Assembly: GCF_019578655.1 (NCBI RefSeq)
Contig: NC_063258.1
Span: 16,868,802 to 16,932,801, forward strand
Direction: 5' to 3'
Source of the DNA: Ricinus communis
Taxonomy: Eukaryota > Streptophyta > Magnoliopsida > Malpighiales > Euphorbiaceae
Length of the DNA: 64,000 nt
Position 1 is the first letter of the stretch; every line of letters begins with the position of its first letter. Under the pieces are notes generated by a model, which saw only the letters and a program-made list of their open reading frames with translations, searched no databases and was not told the DNA's origin. Below are positions 47,220 through 59,188 of the stretch, one piece after another. Position numbers and translations under genes: made by a program.

Positions 47220-48380
47220 GTGAGAGAGTACCAGCCACCAGTCCCCTACCCTGCTCGACTTAAGCAGGAGAAGGTTGATAAGCAGTTTGGTAAGTTTCTT
47301 GACTTGTTTAAACAACTGCGGATTAACCTGCCTTTTGTTGAAGCTATTTTGCAGATGCCGAAGTGTGCAAAGTTCTTAAAGGAAATTTTGAGCAACAAAA
47401 GGAAGTTGGAGGATTTGAGACTCGTGACTCTGAACGAGTGTTCGGCTATTCTTCAGAATAAGCTGCCACTCAAAAGAAGAGCTCTAGGGAGTTTTACTAT
47501 TCCTAGTGTCATTGGCAATTTGCCTATTAGTGGTGCATTAGCTGATTTAGGAGCTAGTATAAATTTAATGCCCACTAGGATGAGCATTCAATTAGCTGAT
47601 AGAATTGTAAAAATTCCTAGGGGTATTGTTGAAGATGTGCTTGTTAAGGTAGACAAGTTTATTTTTCCTATAGATTTTCTAGTTATGGATATGAGAGGTG
47701 AGAGTATTGTAACTTTAATCCTAGGTAGACCCTTTCTTGCAACATCTAAGGCTGTAATAGATGTTTGTGATGGAAAGCTTAAACTTAGGGTAGACGAAGA
47801 GAGCATTACCTTCGACCTAGCTACTACTATGAGACACTCTTTAGACCATGATGATGTTGTATTTTCTATTGATATTGTGGATGATTTGGTTGAGTCTCAT
47901 TTACAAGAAATGTTACTTGATGATCCTTTGCAGGTAGCCTTGCAAGCAGAGGAGGAGGAGTTGTCCAATGAGCAAGTGTTGGAGCAGCTCGCTAGTTTAT
48001 TGGCTACTGAGCTTAGCTGTTCTACTGATCCTTTTCTTTCTCTTGACAGGCCAGAAGTGCGGAAAGTAAAGTCTTCTTTTAAGGACCCTCCGACCTTAGA
48101 ATTGAAGGAGTTGCCTAAGCACTTAAGCTATGGATTCTTGGATGAGGAAGAAAAGTTACCGGTGATTATTGCAACAAATTTAACACGTGAGGAGAGAGCA
48201 AAAACTCTAAATGCGCTCAAGAGGTATAAGAAGGCCTTCGCCTACAAGATTGCTGATATTCCTGGGATCAACCCAAGTTTTTGTTCTCACAAGATTCTTA
48301 TCGAGGATAGCTATAGAGCAGTAGTTCAGCCACAAAGGCGGCTTAATCCGAATATGAACGAAGTAGTGAAAAGGAGGTAA
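47220..48380 (+). pseudogene. Athila-like protease and linker, longest open frame in the window
   Basis: A 386-residue uninterrupted frame. Residues 1-60 are the gag-protease linker (REYQPPVPYPARLKQEK, QFGKFLDLFKQLRINLPFVE). Residues 95-215 are an aspartic protease: GSFTIPSVIGNLPISGALAD, then the DLGASINLMP active-site block (DLG in place of DSG/DTG), ILGRPFLATSKAVIDV and TFDLATTMRHSLDHDD. About 15 residues present after this block in the 27260-27340 copy are missing here. Residues 215-386 are the acidic linker before RT (LKELPKHLSYGFLDEEEKLP, LTREERAKTLNALKRYKKA, then the HKILIEDSY-like and PQRRLNPNMNEVV start of RT). The frame is open, but it lies within a dead element. The product would be the protease portion of a polyprotein. 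Confidence 0.85.
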
Positions 48381-50020
48381 TTAAGCTCCTAGATGCAGGA
48401 TTAATTTACCCTATTTCTGACAGTTCTTGGGTAAGCCCTGTGTAAGTTGCACCGAAGAAAGGAGGCATGACAATAATTCGAAATGAGCAGGATGAGTTGA
48501 TACCTACATGGACAGTAACAGGATTCTGAGTGTGCATCGATTATAGAAGGCTTAATGATGCAACTCGGAAGGATAACTTCCCTCTTCCTTTCATTGATAA
48601 GATGTTAGAAAGATTGGTAGGACACATGTTTTACTGTTTCCTTGATGGTTTTTCAGGATATTTTTAAATCCCAATTGCACCTGAAGACCAAGAGAAGACA
48701 ACTTTCACCTGCCCCTACGGGACATTCGCTTATAGATGGATGCCTTTTGGCCTTTGCAATGTGTCGGCTATGTTTCAGTGGTGTATGATAGCCATTTTGA
48801 TGATATGATTGAGGAGTCGATGAAGGTATTTATGGATGACTTCTTTGTTTTTTGGTAACTCATTATCTCACTGTTTGGCAAATCTAAAATGCATGTTAGC
48901 TAGGTGCAGCTAACTTGGTGCTAAATTGGGAAAAGTGTCATTTTGTGGTGAGAGAGGGATCATTCTAGGGCATAAGATTTCACATACGGGGATGGAAGTC
49001 GATAGAGCTAAAATAGAAACAATATATAAGCTACCACCCCCTAGTTCTGTTAGGGCTGTTAGGAGTTTCTTAGGCCATGCTGGATTTTATAGAAGATTTA
49101 TTAGAAATTTCTCTCAAATTGCTAGGCCTCTTACTAAATTACTAGTTAAGGATATACCTTTCATTTTTTATGATGAATGTGTATCTTCTTTTGAGTTATT
49201 AAAGAAACTTTTGACCGCAACCCCTATCATGGCTTCGCCTGATTGGGGGCTACCCTTTGAACTAATGTGCGATGCTAGTGATAATGCAATTGGAGCTGTG
49301 CTTGGACAGAGGTTTGATAAAAAGTTCTGACCCATTCACTATGCTAGCAAGACGTTAACAGGAACCCAAGAACATTACACTACTACAAAGAAGGAGTTAT
49401 TGGCTATCGTTTATGCCTTCGACAAATTTTGATCATACCTCGTCTTATCAAAGACCATCATCTTCACTAATCATTCAGCTTTGAGGTATTTGTTTAATAA
49501 GCATGATGTCAAGCCAAGATTAATCAGATGGATTTTATTGTTGCAGGAGTTCGACATTGAAATTAGAGATAAGAAGGGCGTAGAAAATTTGGCAGTAAAT
49601 CACCTATCCAGACTAGAGAATTCGAGCTTGGAAGCACTTGATGAGAGCACGATAGATGATCGATTTCCAAAGGAGCACTTGTATTCATTAAAGGTATATT
49701 CTGATTCTCCTTGGTTTTCTGATTATGCTAACTATCTTGCGGCTAGGGTCTTACCAAATGATATGACTTATCAGCAAAAGAAGAAATTCTTTGCCGATTT
49801 CAAATACTACATTTTGGGAAGACCCCTTCCTATATCGAGTGTGTGCAGACCAGGTCATCCGCCAATGTATTTATGGTGAAGAGAGTCTCCAGATCTTGAG
49901 GCATTGTCATGATGGACCTGCAAGAGCCATCAAGTGGCGAACCATACTGCTAGGAACGTGTTGGATGCAAGCTTTTATTGGCCAACTATCTTCCAGGATG
50001 CTAGAACCTTTGTTCAGGTT
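48381..50020 (+). pseudogene. Athila-like RT, RNase H and start of integrase
   Basis: Continues the preceding frame with many breaks. RT: LLDAGLIYPISDSSWVSPV, VCIDYRRLNDATRKDNFPLP, then TFTCPYGTFAYRWMPFGLCN and the catalytic box MKVFMDDFFVF near 48820-48850. The RT connection is at 48926-49330 (HTGMEVDRAKIETIYKLPPP, SFLGHAGFYRRFIRNFSQIA). RNase H starts in the same stretch (LMCDASDNAIGAVLGQ) and continues with YASKTLTGTQEHYTTTKKEL and [20 protein letters not shown] (49530-49580). The integrase HHCC domain begins near 49860-49960 (EESLQILRHCHDGPA) and is cut at about 50020 by an LTR-A fragment. Most nonsense codons fit C-to-T changes. Confidence 0.87.
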
Positions 50021-51293
50021 TGAAATTGCCCAAACAAGCTAAGTACGATCATGACGAAGCTGAATATGGCCGTGTTGGTTTCAACACTGGCCGTGTTCCC
50101 AACATGGCTGTGTTGGGTGTCATCAAACATAAAAGAAAAATAATTTCTTAGGGAGCACGGCCACAGAGAGTAACACGGCTAGGAACACCATACCGTGTTC
50201 CCAACACGGCTAGGAACACGGCCGTGTTGGCGGCGACAGGGGGAATTAATTAAAAGAACGAAGAGATGAAAAAAAGAGAATAGCGAGGGACAACGTCCCA
50301 AACCCTAATTTTTCTCTCTCTAGGGGTTCTCTAAGCTGAAACCAAGGAAAGAGGAGACTTGGATCAAGGTTTCAATTGGATTCCCTTTAAAGATCGAAGA
50401 TTGGGCAAGGTTCATTGATTGGTTTTCAAATCGAGCAAGAGAAACAAGAATCAATTCATTTTGAGCAAGAGGAATTGGGGTTGTTTACTCTCATCCAAGG
50501 GTGTAATCGGGTTTTCTCTACCTTTACTCATTGCTGTAATTGAATTCTTGTGTATTTTGATAATGAACATGATTAGCTAGATTGATTAAATCCATTGGGA
50601 TTTCTTTACTATGTTGGCTTAGTATTATATTGTCGGATTGTTTGGGTTAGTTTTGTATTCTTCTTGCTTTCAGTATTAATAAGATAATGCATTATTCATG
50701 AGACGTTGTGAATTGTGTGTTTAGATTGCTTTGTGTGATTGAGAAGTCCATTTGGCAATTGGAATTTTGAATAGCAAGAACTGGTTAATACTCACTTAGA
50801 GATAAGGATAATTAACTAGCCGGATTAAGAATTAACAAAGCTTAATAGAGGCAGATTAAAGCTTAATGCTAATTTAAGAATCAATCATTAGGAAGAGATT
50901 TCGACTTTAGGTTATTAGATTTAGGAATTTGGTTATCTCAATAGAGAAACAAAATTCGGTTAAGAATTCGTCCACGGGTAGCATAATTAGACTCACCAAT
51001 CCTTTATCTTTTGTTTGATTGCCAACTAGTTTAGGTTCCCTTTGGGTTTGCTTTCTTGTCTTGGTTATTTTATTATTAATTACTCCTGCATCTCCCTTAG
51101 AACTTAGCTTGTAGCTATTAGTTAGTTTAAAAATTATTCATCACTCATTTTAGGTTAATATAACAAAGAACAAAGGAGTAACTCTAGGCTTTCACTTTCC
51201 TGAGGAATACGACCCTGATACTCGGCATTAGTACTAGACTGCATCGATAGGTACACTGCCTTAGATTGTAGCTAACATAAGTAGCACACATCA
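50021..51293 (+). mobile_element. LTR-A fragment, 5'-truncated
   Basis: Enters LTR-A about 190 bp from its start (CCAAACAAGCTAAGTACG) and runs to a normal end TAGCACACATCA. It includes the CACGGCCGTGTTGG-rich block at 50065-50230. Pol sequence joins it inside the LTR, so the two belong to different insertions or to a deleted element. Confidence 0.82.
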
Positions 51294-51384
51294 ATTGGCT
51301 TACCTAAAAACACTCCGACCCAAATTACTTAATTATGTGCGTTCCAAACATAAAAACACTTGCATAAAAATTGATTTAATTTGT
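51294..51384 (-). repeat. RU980 fragment, minus orientation
   Basis: GGCTTACCTAAAAACACTCC and CAAATTACTTAATTATGTGC match 18505-18545 and 63105-63150. Confidence 0.65.
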
Positions 51385-52524
51385 ACTCCAGTTTGCATTG
51401 TCAACGAGCAAGTTGTTTGTTGTGAAATTCCATCTCATTGAGTTGACATTGCATGGCAATCTGCATATCTATTATTTGATCCCAAATAGGAGGATGGAAA
51501 CTTGAGGAACCACCAATGGTACTTTGAATTGGATAAATGAGGAGAGGAACATCACCGGATGGTGGGTATCGGGGAAGTTCCTCTTGGGAAGCATTCTCCT
51601 CTTTGGTTTCTGCGTAGTTTTGCTCCTCAGCCGGTGGTGGTCCTTCAATTTCCATCCAACAAGAATGGGAACGGGGAGGAATCAAACGGAATGTAGCATC
51701 ACTACTTCTCCTCTTACAAAAGCTTGCTTAGTAAAATAAGAACGCTCGACAAATGAACATAGTTATCAAGGTTAAGATTCAAAGCCTTTGCAACAATGGT
51801 AATCACATGTCCATGAGTTAAAGGTGCATCCTTACATGAAGCACAAGCTAACAATTGATTGAACACCCAATAAGTCTAGCACACTTTTTTCTTATTATGA
51901 ATGCACCACATAAAAATAATTCTTGTGCAGAAACTCTATTTAATTCAGTTTTATGAAAGAGAACACATGCAAGGACTTTATGTAGCAACCAATATTTCAA
52001 ATCCTTAGTAGACATAGTTTTACCCTTCCTAGAATCAAATGGGGTTTGTAAACCAGTTAAAAAAACATCCATAATCCATTCAACCTAAAAAATGATAGGG
52101 AATCACATAAACCATCCCTCTTAAAACCAAAGACACGATTCATAAAAGTGTAAGCAAGTTGATTTTTCTTCCCTTGCATGCGAAATTATAGAATTTGTGA
52201 ATTTTTAGGATTAACATCCAATGTAGTATAAAATTCAGTAGTTAATTCCACATTGGTATCTTCATGCATAGAAACAAATCTCTTAAACCCACATTGAGTC
52301 AACAATTGATCAAAAGATTCAAGCATACCCACATCATTGAAAAGAGAGTTAGGAATGTACTTACAACCCAAGATTTTCCTAAAATTGATTGATGTGAATT
52401 TGGCACCCTCGTCATTTTTTAGGACTGGGAACTTGGCTTTGTAAACTTGGGAAAGATCTTCCTCTTGATGAGGTGTTTCTTTAACATGTGGCCTCCCAGA
52501 AGATGATGCTTTAGTCTTGCCCAT
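51385..52524 (-). pseudogene. Third ORF downstream of pol (env position) of an Athila/Tat-like element
   Basis: Read leftwards. It starts MGKTKASSSGRPHVKET at 52524. A 112-residue first frame contains SINFRKILGCKYIPNSLFND and KRFVSMHEDTNVELTTEFYT. Remnants continue in shifting frames (NQLAYTFMNRVFGFKRDG near 52140-52190) to a final open part at 51401-51685 with ETKEENASQEELPRYPPSGD and a Q/M-rich end (WDQIIDMQIAMQCQLNEMEF). The position after pol on the same strand, and the resemblance to the 'putative plant transposon protein' type of ORF, suggest the extra ORF of Athila/Tat elements. Its function is not established. No signal peptide or membrane segment stands out. Confidence 0.65.
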
Positions 52525-53023
52525 GGTGAATGTCGTGCTTGCAAGAATTAGAATTGGAGAGATATGTAGAGAGGAAGAAATGAAAATGGAAAATGAAAAA
52601 AAGAGAATATGAAGAGTGGGGAGGGTTTTTGGTTACGAGTAATGTAGAGAGAAAATGAAAGAAAGCCTAAGTATGTAAGAAGTAAAAGAATAAGAAAAGA
52701 TGGAAGATAGTGGAAAGTTATGGAAATTCGTTGGATATGAAGATATGTGAGATTGGGTAGTCAAAAGGGTGTATTTATAAATGTAATAGGGGTGTAAGAG
52801 ATAGTGAAAAGGTGTGTCTAAATGTGAAAGAACATGACTATTCTTGGAAAAGAAACAACCTTTAAGTTATGAAATTATATTTTGGCAAGGAATAAATAGA
52901 ATAAAACAAATTAATGAATAATAAAAAGGAAAAATATGTAACATATAAAACAAATAATTAAACTATGCTATTATAATGATAAATATAGGATAATGCAAGT
53001 ATAGGTAATATTAATGTGAGTGA
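52525..53023 (-). other. Non-coding spacer between ORF3 and minisatellite
   Basis: A purine-rich leader-like stretch (GAGAGGAAGAAATGAAAATG near 52570) followed by AT-rich sequence. No gene seen. Confidence 0.5.
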
Positions 53024-53190
53024 ACGAGTCGTCAATATGTGATGACTCATCACCAAAGCCTTCTATGACGACTCGTCAACGTGTGACGACTTGTCATCTA
53101 ATCTTTCTATTACGAGTCGTCAACTCGTGATGACTCATCACCGTTAGGTTCTATTACGAGTCGTCAACTCGTGACAACTCGTCACCTGAC
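53024..53190. repeat. 44-bp minisatellite, 3.8 copies
   Basis: Four units start at 53024, 53068, 53112 and 53156, each opening ACGAGTCGTCAA or ACGACTCGTCAA and containing a TGAC(G)ACTCGTCA-like half. The units are partly palindromic (ACGAGTCGT; ACGACTCGT). The same ACGACTCGTCAAGATG motif occurs within LTR-E near 61170. Confidence 0.9.
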
Positions 53191-53421
53191 ATTATGAAAA
53201 TAATGCTAAGCCACTTAACCTAAATAGGCAAAAAAAACTAATCTAAAGCAAAAATAATATGATAAATAAGGGTTAAAAAATGTGAAGTAATGACTCTAAG
53301 TAAACAAAATGAAATAAAAGCAAAGAATGTAAAAATGTATATTAGAGTTAAGGAAATAAAAATGTGTTAATATTACCATGCTAAATTTAAAGGTCTATAG
53401 CTTGGCCTTACCTCAATTTGA
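53191..53421 (-). other. Non-coding spacer after pol
   Basis: AT-rich region between the pol stop and the minisatellite. No feature identified. Confidence 0.5.
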
Positions 53422-55917
53422 TTATAGTGTAGATAGAGGGATAGAGCAGCTCGTATCAATTGCATCACCGATCAAATAGGGCTTAAGACAATGTCCATTT
53501 ACCTTAAAGATTTCCCCCTTTGCACTAGCAAGATCAACTGCATCATGAGGATAAACTTTGATAACTTTAAACGGACCCGACCATCGTGACCTTAACTTTC
53601 CCGGAAATAACTTGAGTCTTGAATTAAAAAGGAGAACAAGCTCACCCTCATGAAATTCCTTGTTAAATAAATGCATATCATGCCACAACTTAGTACGATC
53701 TTTATATAACTTTGCATTCTCATAAGTCTTCATTCTTAACTCATCCAATTCGTTAAGTTGAAGTAACCACTTCCTACCGGCCTTCTTTGAATCAAAATTC
53801 AAAGCCCTTGTTGCCCAATATGCCTTATGCTCTAATTCAACAGGGAGATGACATGACTTCCCGTAAATTAATTGATAGGGAGTAAGGCCAATTGGTGTTT
53901 TAAAGGTTGTCATATATGCCCATAAAGCGTAATCAAGCTTTAATGCCCAATCCTTCCATGAAGAAGACACCATTTTCTCTAAGATCCACTTAATCTCTCT
54001 ATTACTGATCTCAACTTAACCCCTTGTTTGTGGGTGATAGGAAGTAGCAACCCCGTGTGTTACTCCATACTTCTTTAAGAGAGCCTCAATCATATGATTA
54101 CAAAAATAGGAATCTCCATCACTAATTAATTCCCTAGGAGTACCAAACCTAGGAAAAATAATTTTCTTAAGCATCTTCTTGACCACTTTAGCATCATTAG
54201 TAATGGTTGGCAATGCTTCCACCCATTTTGAAACATAATCCACCATGACCAGAATATACTTGTAGCCTAAAGAGCTAGGAAATGGACCCATGAAATCTAT
54301 ACCTCAAACATTAAAGAGTTCGACTTTAAGGATTCTTTTTAAGGGCATCTCATGTTTCTTAGTAATGTTGCCCATTCTTTGACATCTATCACATGTAAGA
54401 ATAAACTCTCTACCATTTTTAAATAAAGTTGGCCACCAAAAACCAAATTGTAGTACCTTAGATGCTGTTTTTGTTACACCAAAGTGTCCTCCAACATCCA
54501 AGGAATAACAATGTCTCAAAAGATCTTGAGCTTCATCTTGAGGAATGCATCTCTGAATTAAACCATTAGCACATCTCTTGTAAAGCATAAGCTCCTCCCA
54601 ATAATAGAATTTAATATCATGCAAAAATTTCTTCCTTTGTCGATAATCTAACTCATAATGAAGAACACCACTCACAAGATAATTTGCAATATCTGCATAC
54701 CATGGAAGTTCCTTTGACACCACACTTAGTAAATGTTCATCATGAAGCGTGTCATTAATTGGGACACCATCATCATTCCTCTTTATTCCGTCTTGACCAA
54801 TCCTTGATAGGTGATCTGCAACAAGGTTCTCACTACCCTTCTTGTCCCTCACTTCCCAATCAAACTCTTGAAGCATCAAGATCCATCGTAAAAGTCTAGG
54901 TTTTACGTCCTTCTTGCTTAGAAGATACTTAAGAGCAGCATGATCTAAATAAAAATCACCTTTTGCCCCACAAGATATGCTTTAAACTTGTTAAATGCAT
55001 AAACGATGGCAAGCAACTCCTTTTCTGTAGTGGTGTAGTTGATCTGAGCAACATCAAGTAATTTGCTAGCATAGTAAATCACATAAGGCTTACCTTCCTT
55101 TCTTTGACCCAAAACAGCCCCCACCACAAAGTTACTAACATCACACATTATTTCAAATGGTTGCTCCCAATTAGGTGGTTGCAAGACGGGTATGGAAACA
55201 AGAGCTTTTTTCAAAGTTTCAAATGCATGAAGGCACGCTTCATCAAACTCAAAAACAACATCTTTAGCAAGTAACTTACATAATGGCCTTGCTATCTTGG
55301 AGAAGTCTTTGATAAATCTTCGATAGAAACCTACATGTCCAAGGAAACTTCTTATATCTTTAACACTCTTCGAAGGTGGCAAATTTTCACTTACTTCTAT
55401 CTTTGCCTTATCAACTTCAATGCCTCTCTTTGAAACTAAATGGCCAAGAACGATTCCCTCTTGTGTCATAAAGTAACATTTTTCCTAATTCAAGACCAAT
55501 CCATGCTCAATACACTTGACAAGAACTTTAGATAGATTGTCTAGACAGTTGGAAAAATTAGTACCATAAACACTGAAGTCATCCATAAAAACCTCTACAT
55601 AATTATCGAGTAAATCACTAAGTATTGAAAACATGCATCTCTAGAAAGTTGCAGGTGCATTACATAAACCAAAAGGCATACGCCTAAAAGCAAAAGTACC
55701 ATAGGGACATGTAAAGGTTGTTTTAGCTTGATCCTCAGGATGAATAGGAATTTGATAAAAACCACTAAGTCCATCCAAATAACAAAAATAAGAAAAGTTG
55801 GCCAATCTCTCAAGGACTTGGTCGATAAAAGGCAATGGGAAATTGTCCTTCCTAGTTGCTTTATTTAATTTTGTATAGTCAATACACATACGCACTGAAT
55901 TTCCACTACACCAACCT
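53422..55917 (-). pseudogene. Athila/Tat-like pol: RT, RNase H, integrase (5'-truncated)
   Basis: Nearly full pol from the middle of RT to the stop, read leftwards. RT: RMCIDYTKLNKATRKDNFPL (55895), FTCPYGTFAFRRMPFGLCNA, catalytic box EVFMDDFSVYG near 55590, then SFLGHVGFYRRFIKDFSKIA. RNase H: IMCDVSNFVVGAVLGQRKEG, YTTTEKELLAIVYAFNKF and WILMLQEFDWEVRDKKG. The integrase zinc-binding region is HCYSLDVGGHFGVTK…CDRCQR (54510-54370). The core has [37 protein letters not shown] and an NREIKW Glu, so all three D-D-E positions are identifiable. The C-terminus is [26 protein letters not shown], without a chromodomain. Four in-frame stops and one shift in a T run near 54945 disable it. Protease and the RT start are missing at the right border. 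Confidence 0.9.
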
Positions 55918-57517
55918 CGACGGACGATCAGGGCAGTCCCCTAGATTTTTTTTTGTTTTTTGCATTTATTTATTGTATTTCTTATATACATGTCATGCAT
56001 TTGGATTGCATTGCCTTTGTTTCTCTTTGATGAGCATTACCATGCGAGGTATCCATAACATGTTACACTGAGGACAGTGTGTCCTTCAAGTGTGGGGTGG
56101 GTGATATTTATATACACTTGTTTTCTTGTATTTTGTTTATCTTTTAGCTTTATTTATCTTGTGTGTGTTTTATTTTATTTTTATTGTTCTTGTATATAAA
56201 ATTTGGATCCTTTTCTAATGTATATATCGCATTTCATTTATCCCATCTTTGTTATTTTTTTATTCTTTGTGCAATTTTTTGTAAAATTTTGAAATTTTTT
56301 CACTTTGTTTCGATGCTCTTACTGTTGACTCGCTTTTAAAATCCTGTTTATGTCCATGTGATTAGGTAAAACTGATAGTGTTGAGTCTTGCGAAAGAATG
56401 TAAGTTATTTAGTATGAGTTTTGCACTAAGTTGCTTTGGTTTATTTTATTCTGTTTTGAGGATTTTTGTTTGGGACCTACTCAAAAAGCACACTTGTGAG
56501 AAATTGAGCCTCAATTGTAAGCATACACTTTATATGCTTTTATTTATTTCTTGTTGAGAGTGCCAATTACTGTCTTTACTTTTAGAACTTTCTTGGTAAT
56601 GCTTATGAGGGCCACAAGGAGAGTTTAACACTTTGGTATGATAGATGCACTTAGGCTTTTCATTCTAGCCAAATAGCCTTTATTCGTTTATTGATTCAGT
56701 AGATAACCCCTTCTTTCATCATTTCTATCATATTTTATTACCACTTAGTTTTATTCTGCTTTGGGTTATGATTTTGCATATGAGTAGTTTTTATTTGGAA
56801 TTTTTATCTTGGGAATAGCGTTGGAAACTTATAGTAGCTTCCTTCAATCCATAAGAAATTCACCTATAGTATGTGAATGTTTCTTCCCTTAAAAAAAATA
56901 ACAATAAGAAGAAGAATAAGAGGGAAGGGTGATGAAAAGAAAAAAAGTAAGTGAGCTAATTATTTAATTGCTTTTGGGAGTTTACATTTTGACTTGATTC
57001 CTATTTCCCACCTTGGACTACTGTTCATTGTTTATCCCTTGTGATTATTGTGGCTTGTGTGCAGGTCATTTATCTCATTGCAGAACACCATAGGTTCAAC
57101 TCTTACTAAATTTACCTACCTCTACCTAATCCCCATTACAACCCTTATAAAGACCTCTTGACATGGTTGTTGACTCTCCATAAGTAGTAGGAGTAGGATT
57201 TAAGAGCAAGCATATATTAAGTAAGGCAGTATTCGATGCATTGAGCGATTAAACACTACCTTTTAAACACTTTGAGTGATTTAGAGTGAATCTTGTGAGG
57301 AGTTGGTTCTAAATAATTTTGTTGAGATAGTATTTTATAAATCATTAGCATCTTGGTTGTGATACTTGAATTGATTGCTTCGTTCCTTTTTGCTTGACTT
57401 ATGCTTGTTAAGGATATGTGTAGGGGCTCTCTAGCTTGTTTATCAGTTTAAGTGTTGTTCCTTAGTGGTTTATTTTCCTTATTTTACTTTTGATTGCTTG
57501 AGGAAAAGCAATGAGCT
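55918..57517 (+). other. 3' untranslated region of an LTR-A element
   Basis: T-rich, non-coding, with CAAGTGTGGGGTGGGTGATA near 56088 and an AAAAAAAATAACAATAAG run near 56890. The block order matches 32816-34413. It is joined at its left to an opposite-strand pol, so the body of this plus-strand element is missing. Confidence 0.7.
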
Positions 57518-57532
57518 AAGTGTGGGGTTATT
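57518..57532 (+). other. Polypurine tract of the LTR-A element
   Basis: AAGTGTGGGGTTATT directly before the LTR, preceded by TTGCTTGAGGAAAAGCAATG. Confidence 0.75.
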
Positions 57533-58982
57533 TGATGTGCGTAGAATACACACATCTAAATGGGGTTTTTAAGGCTGATTTTATGTACATTTGGATGTGG
57601 ATTGGTCCCAACACTCACCCTATGCGTCTGTTTATGTGCATCAGGTCCAAAAGAAGCCAAAGAGTGATAGAGGGAAGAATTGGAGTAGAATTAGACGTCA
57701 AAGTTGTCGAAACAAGTAAAGTTTATGCATTAGGAAGCTGAACACGGCCGTGTTCATTTTAACACTGGCCATGTTTTCAACACGGACACCAAAACGGCCG
57801 TGTTGGGTGCATTTGACAACAGGAAAAAGATGCATTAAGGAGCACGGCCACAGAGAGTAACACAGGCATCAACACAGGCCATGTTCCCAATATAGGCATC
57901 AACACCAGGCTGTGTTCCCAACATGGGCATCAACATGGCCATCTTTGCGGCAGTTGGACGAATTAACTAAAAGAAAGAAAAAAGGGAAACGCGATCCAAG
58001 TGGGGTTAGGACGTCCCAAACTCATTTCTCTCTCTCTCTAAGGGTTTTTTGAGCTAGAACCAAGGAGAAAGGAGACTTGGACCAAGGTTTCAATTGGATT
58101 CCCTTCAAAGATTGAAGATTGGGCGAGGTTCGTTGATTGGTGTCAATTCGAGCAAGAGGAACGAGAATTGATTCAAGATTGGGCAAGAGGAATTGGAGCT
58201 ATTTACTCTCATCCGAGGGTGTATTCGGGTTTTTCTACCTTTACTCATTTTTTGTAATTGAGTTCTTGTGACTTTTGATAATGAACTTGATTAGTTAAAC
58301 TTATTAACCCATTGGGGTTCTTTATCTAGGGATTTTTGTACTTAACTTTTGAATTGTATGTATTGATTTTCAATATTGATTTACAATGGAAGTGCTTATT
58401 GATTTGTTCTTCATATCTTGTTGAATGATTATTGGAATTTGATGTTCTTGAGAAAGACATTTAGGTTTGGATTGTCCTTTACAATCTAGAATTGAATTCA
58501 CCTAGACATAAGGTGTTCGTTCTACCGAATTGAGGATTAACAACTCTCAATAGTGTTAATTGGTACATAATGCTAATTTGGATAATTAGGGTTAGGAAGA
58601 GATTTCAACCTAATTAATCTAAGTTAAGATGTTAGTGTCCTTGAGAAAGGCGTTCATTGCGTAGAGATTTTCCCACAGAAATTGAATTCAAGCAATCAAT
58701 TCCATCTTTAGTTTCCATTCTCCAGAGACATGAATTCCCAAAGGGTTATTCCTTAACTTGAATTAATCCTTCCTTAGTAGCCGTAGTTAGATAACAATTA
58801 GAGTAGCTATTAGTTAATTTAGGAATTATTCATCATTCATTTTAGGCTAATATAACAGAGAACAAAGGAGTAACTCTAGGCTTTCACTTTCTTGAGGATT
58901 ACGACCTTGATACTCGCCATTAGTGCTAGACTACATCGATAGGTACACTGCCTTAGATTGTAGCTTCCATAAGTATCCATCA
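57533..58982 (+). mobile_element. 3' LTR (LTR-A), complete
   Basis: Starts TGATGTGCGTAGAATACACA and ends AAGTATCCATCA, 1450 bp. It contains CACGGCCGTGTT motifs at 57740-57900. A region at 58300-58740 differs from the other LTR-A copies, so this is a divergent subtype. The open frame at 57520-57741 spans the border and is not a gene. Confidence 0.88.
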
Positions 58983-59188
58983 GTTTAATTGAGAGGATGG
59001 GGTTGACCAAGAGAAACCGGGATGGTTCCTACATTGAGGGTTATAAGTGTTGGAATTTAGCCCTATTTTTTGGTGAAAACCCCCTTGCATGTAATTCACA
59101 TCCTCATTTGTACTTAAATTACATTGAGAATATGAATGAGATCCTCCACAAGACTACAAACAATATTAGTACTTTCTAAAGAATTAAT
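58983..59188. other. Unassigned 206 bp between LTR-A and gag
   Basis: Contains a 60-residue frame (58997-59179) starting MGLTKRNRDGSYIEGYKCWN that I do not recognise. It has no second copy in the window and may be a fragment of older host or element DNA. Confidence 0.35.

Noticed and set aside
55856..56071. 71-residue plus-strand frame at the pol/3' untranslated junction
   Set aside because: It overlaps the opposite-strand RT and then T-rich non-coding sequence.
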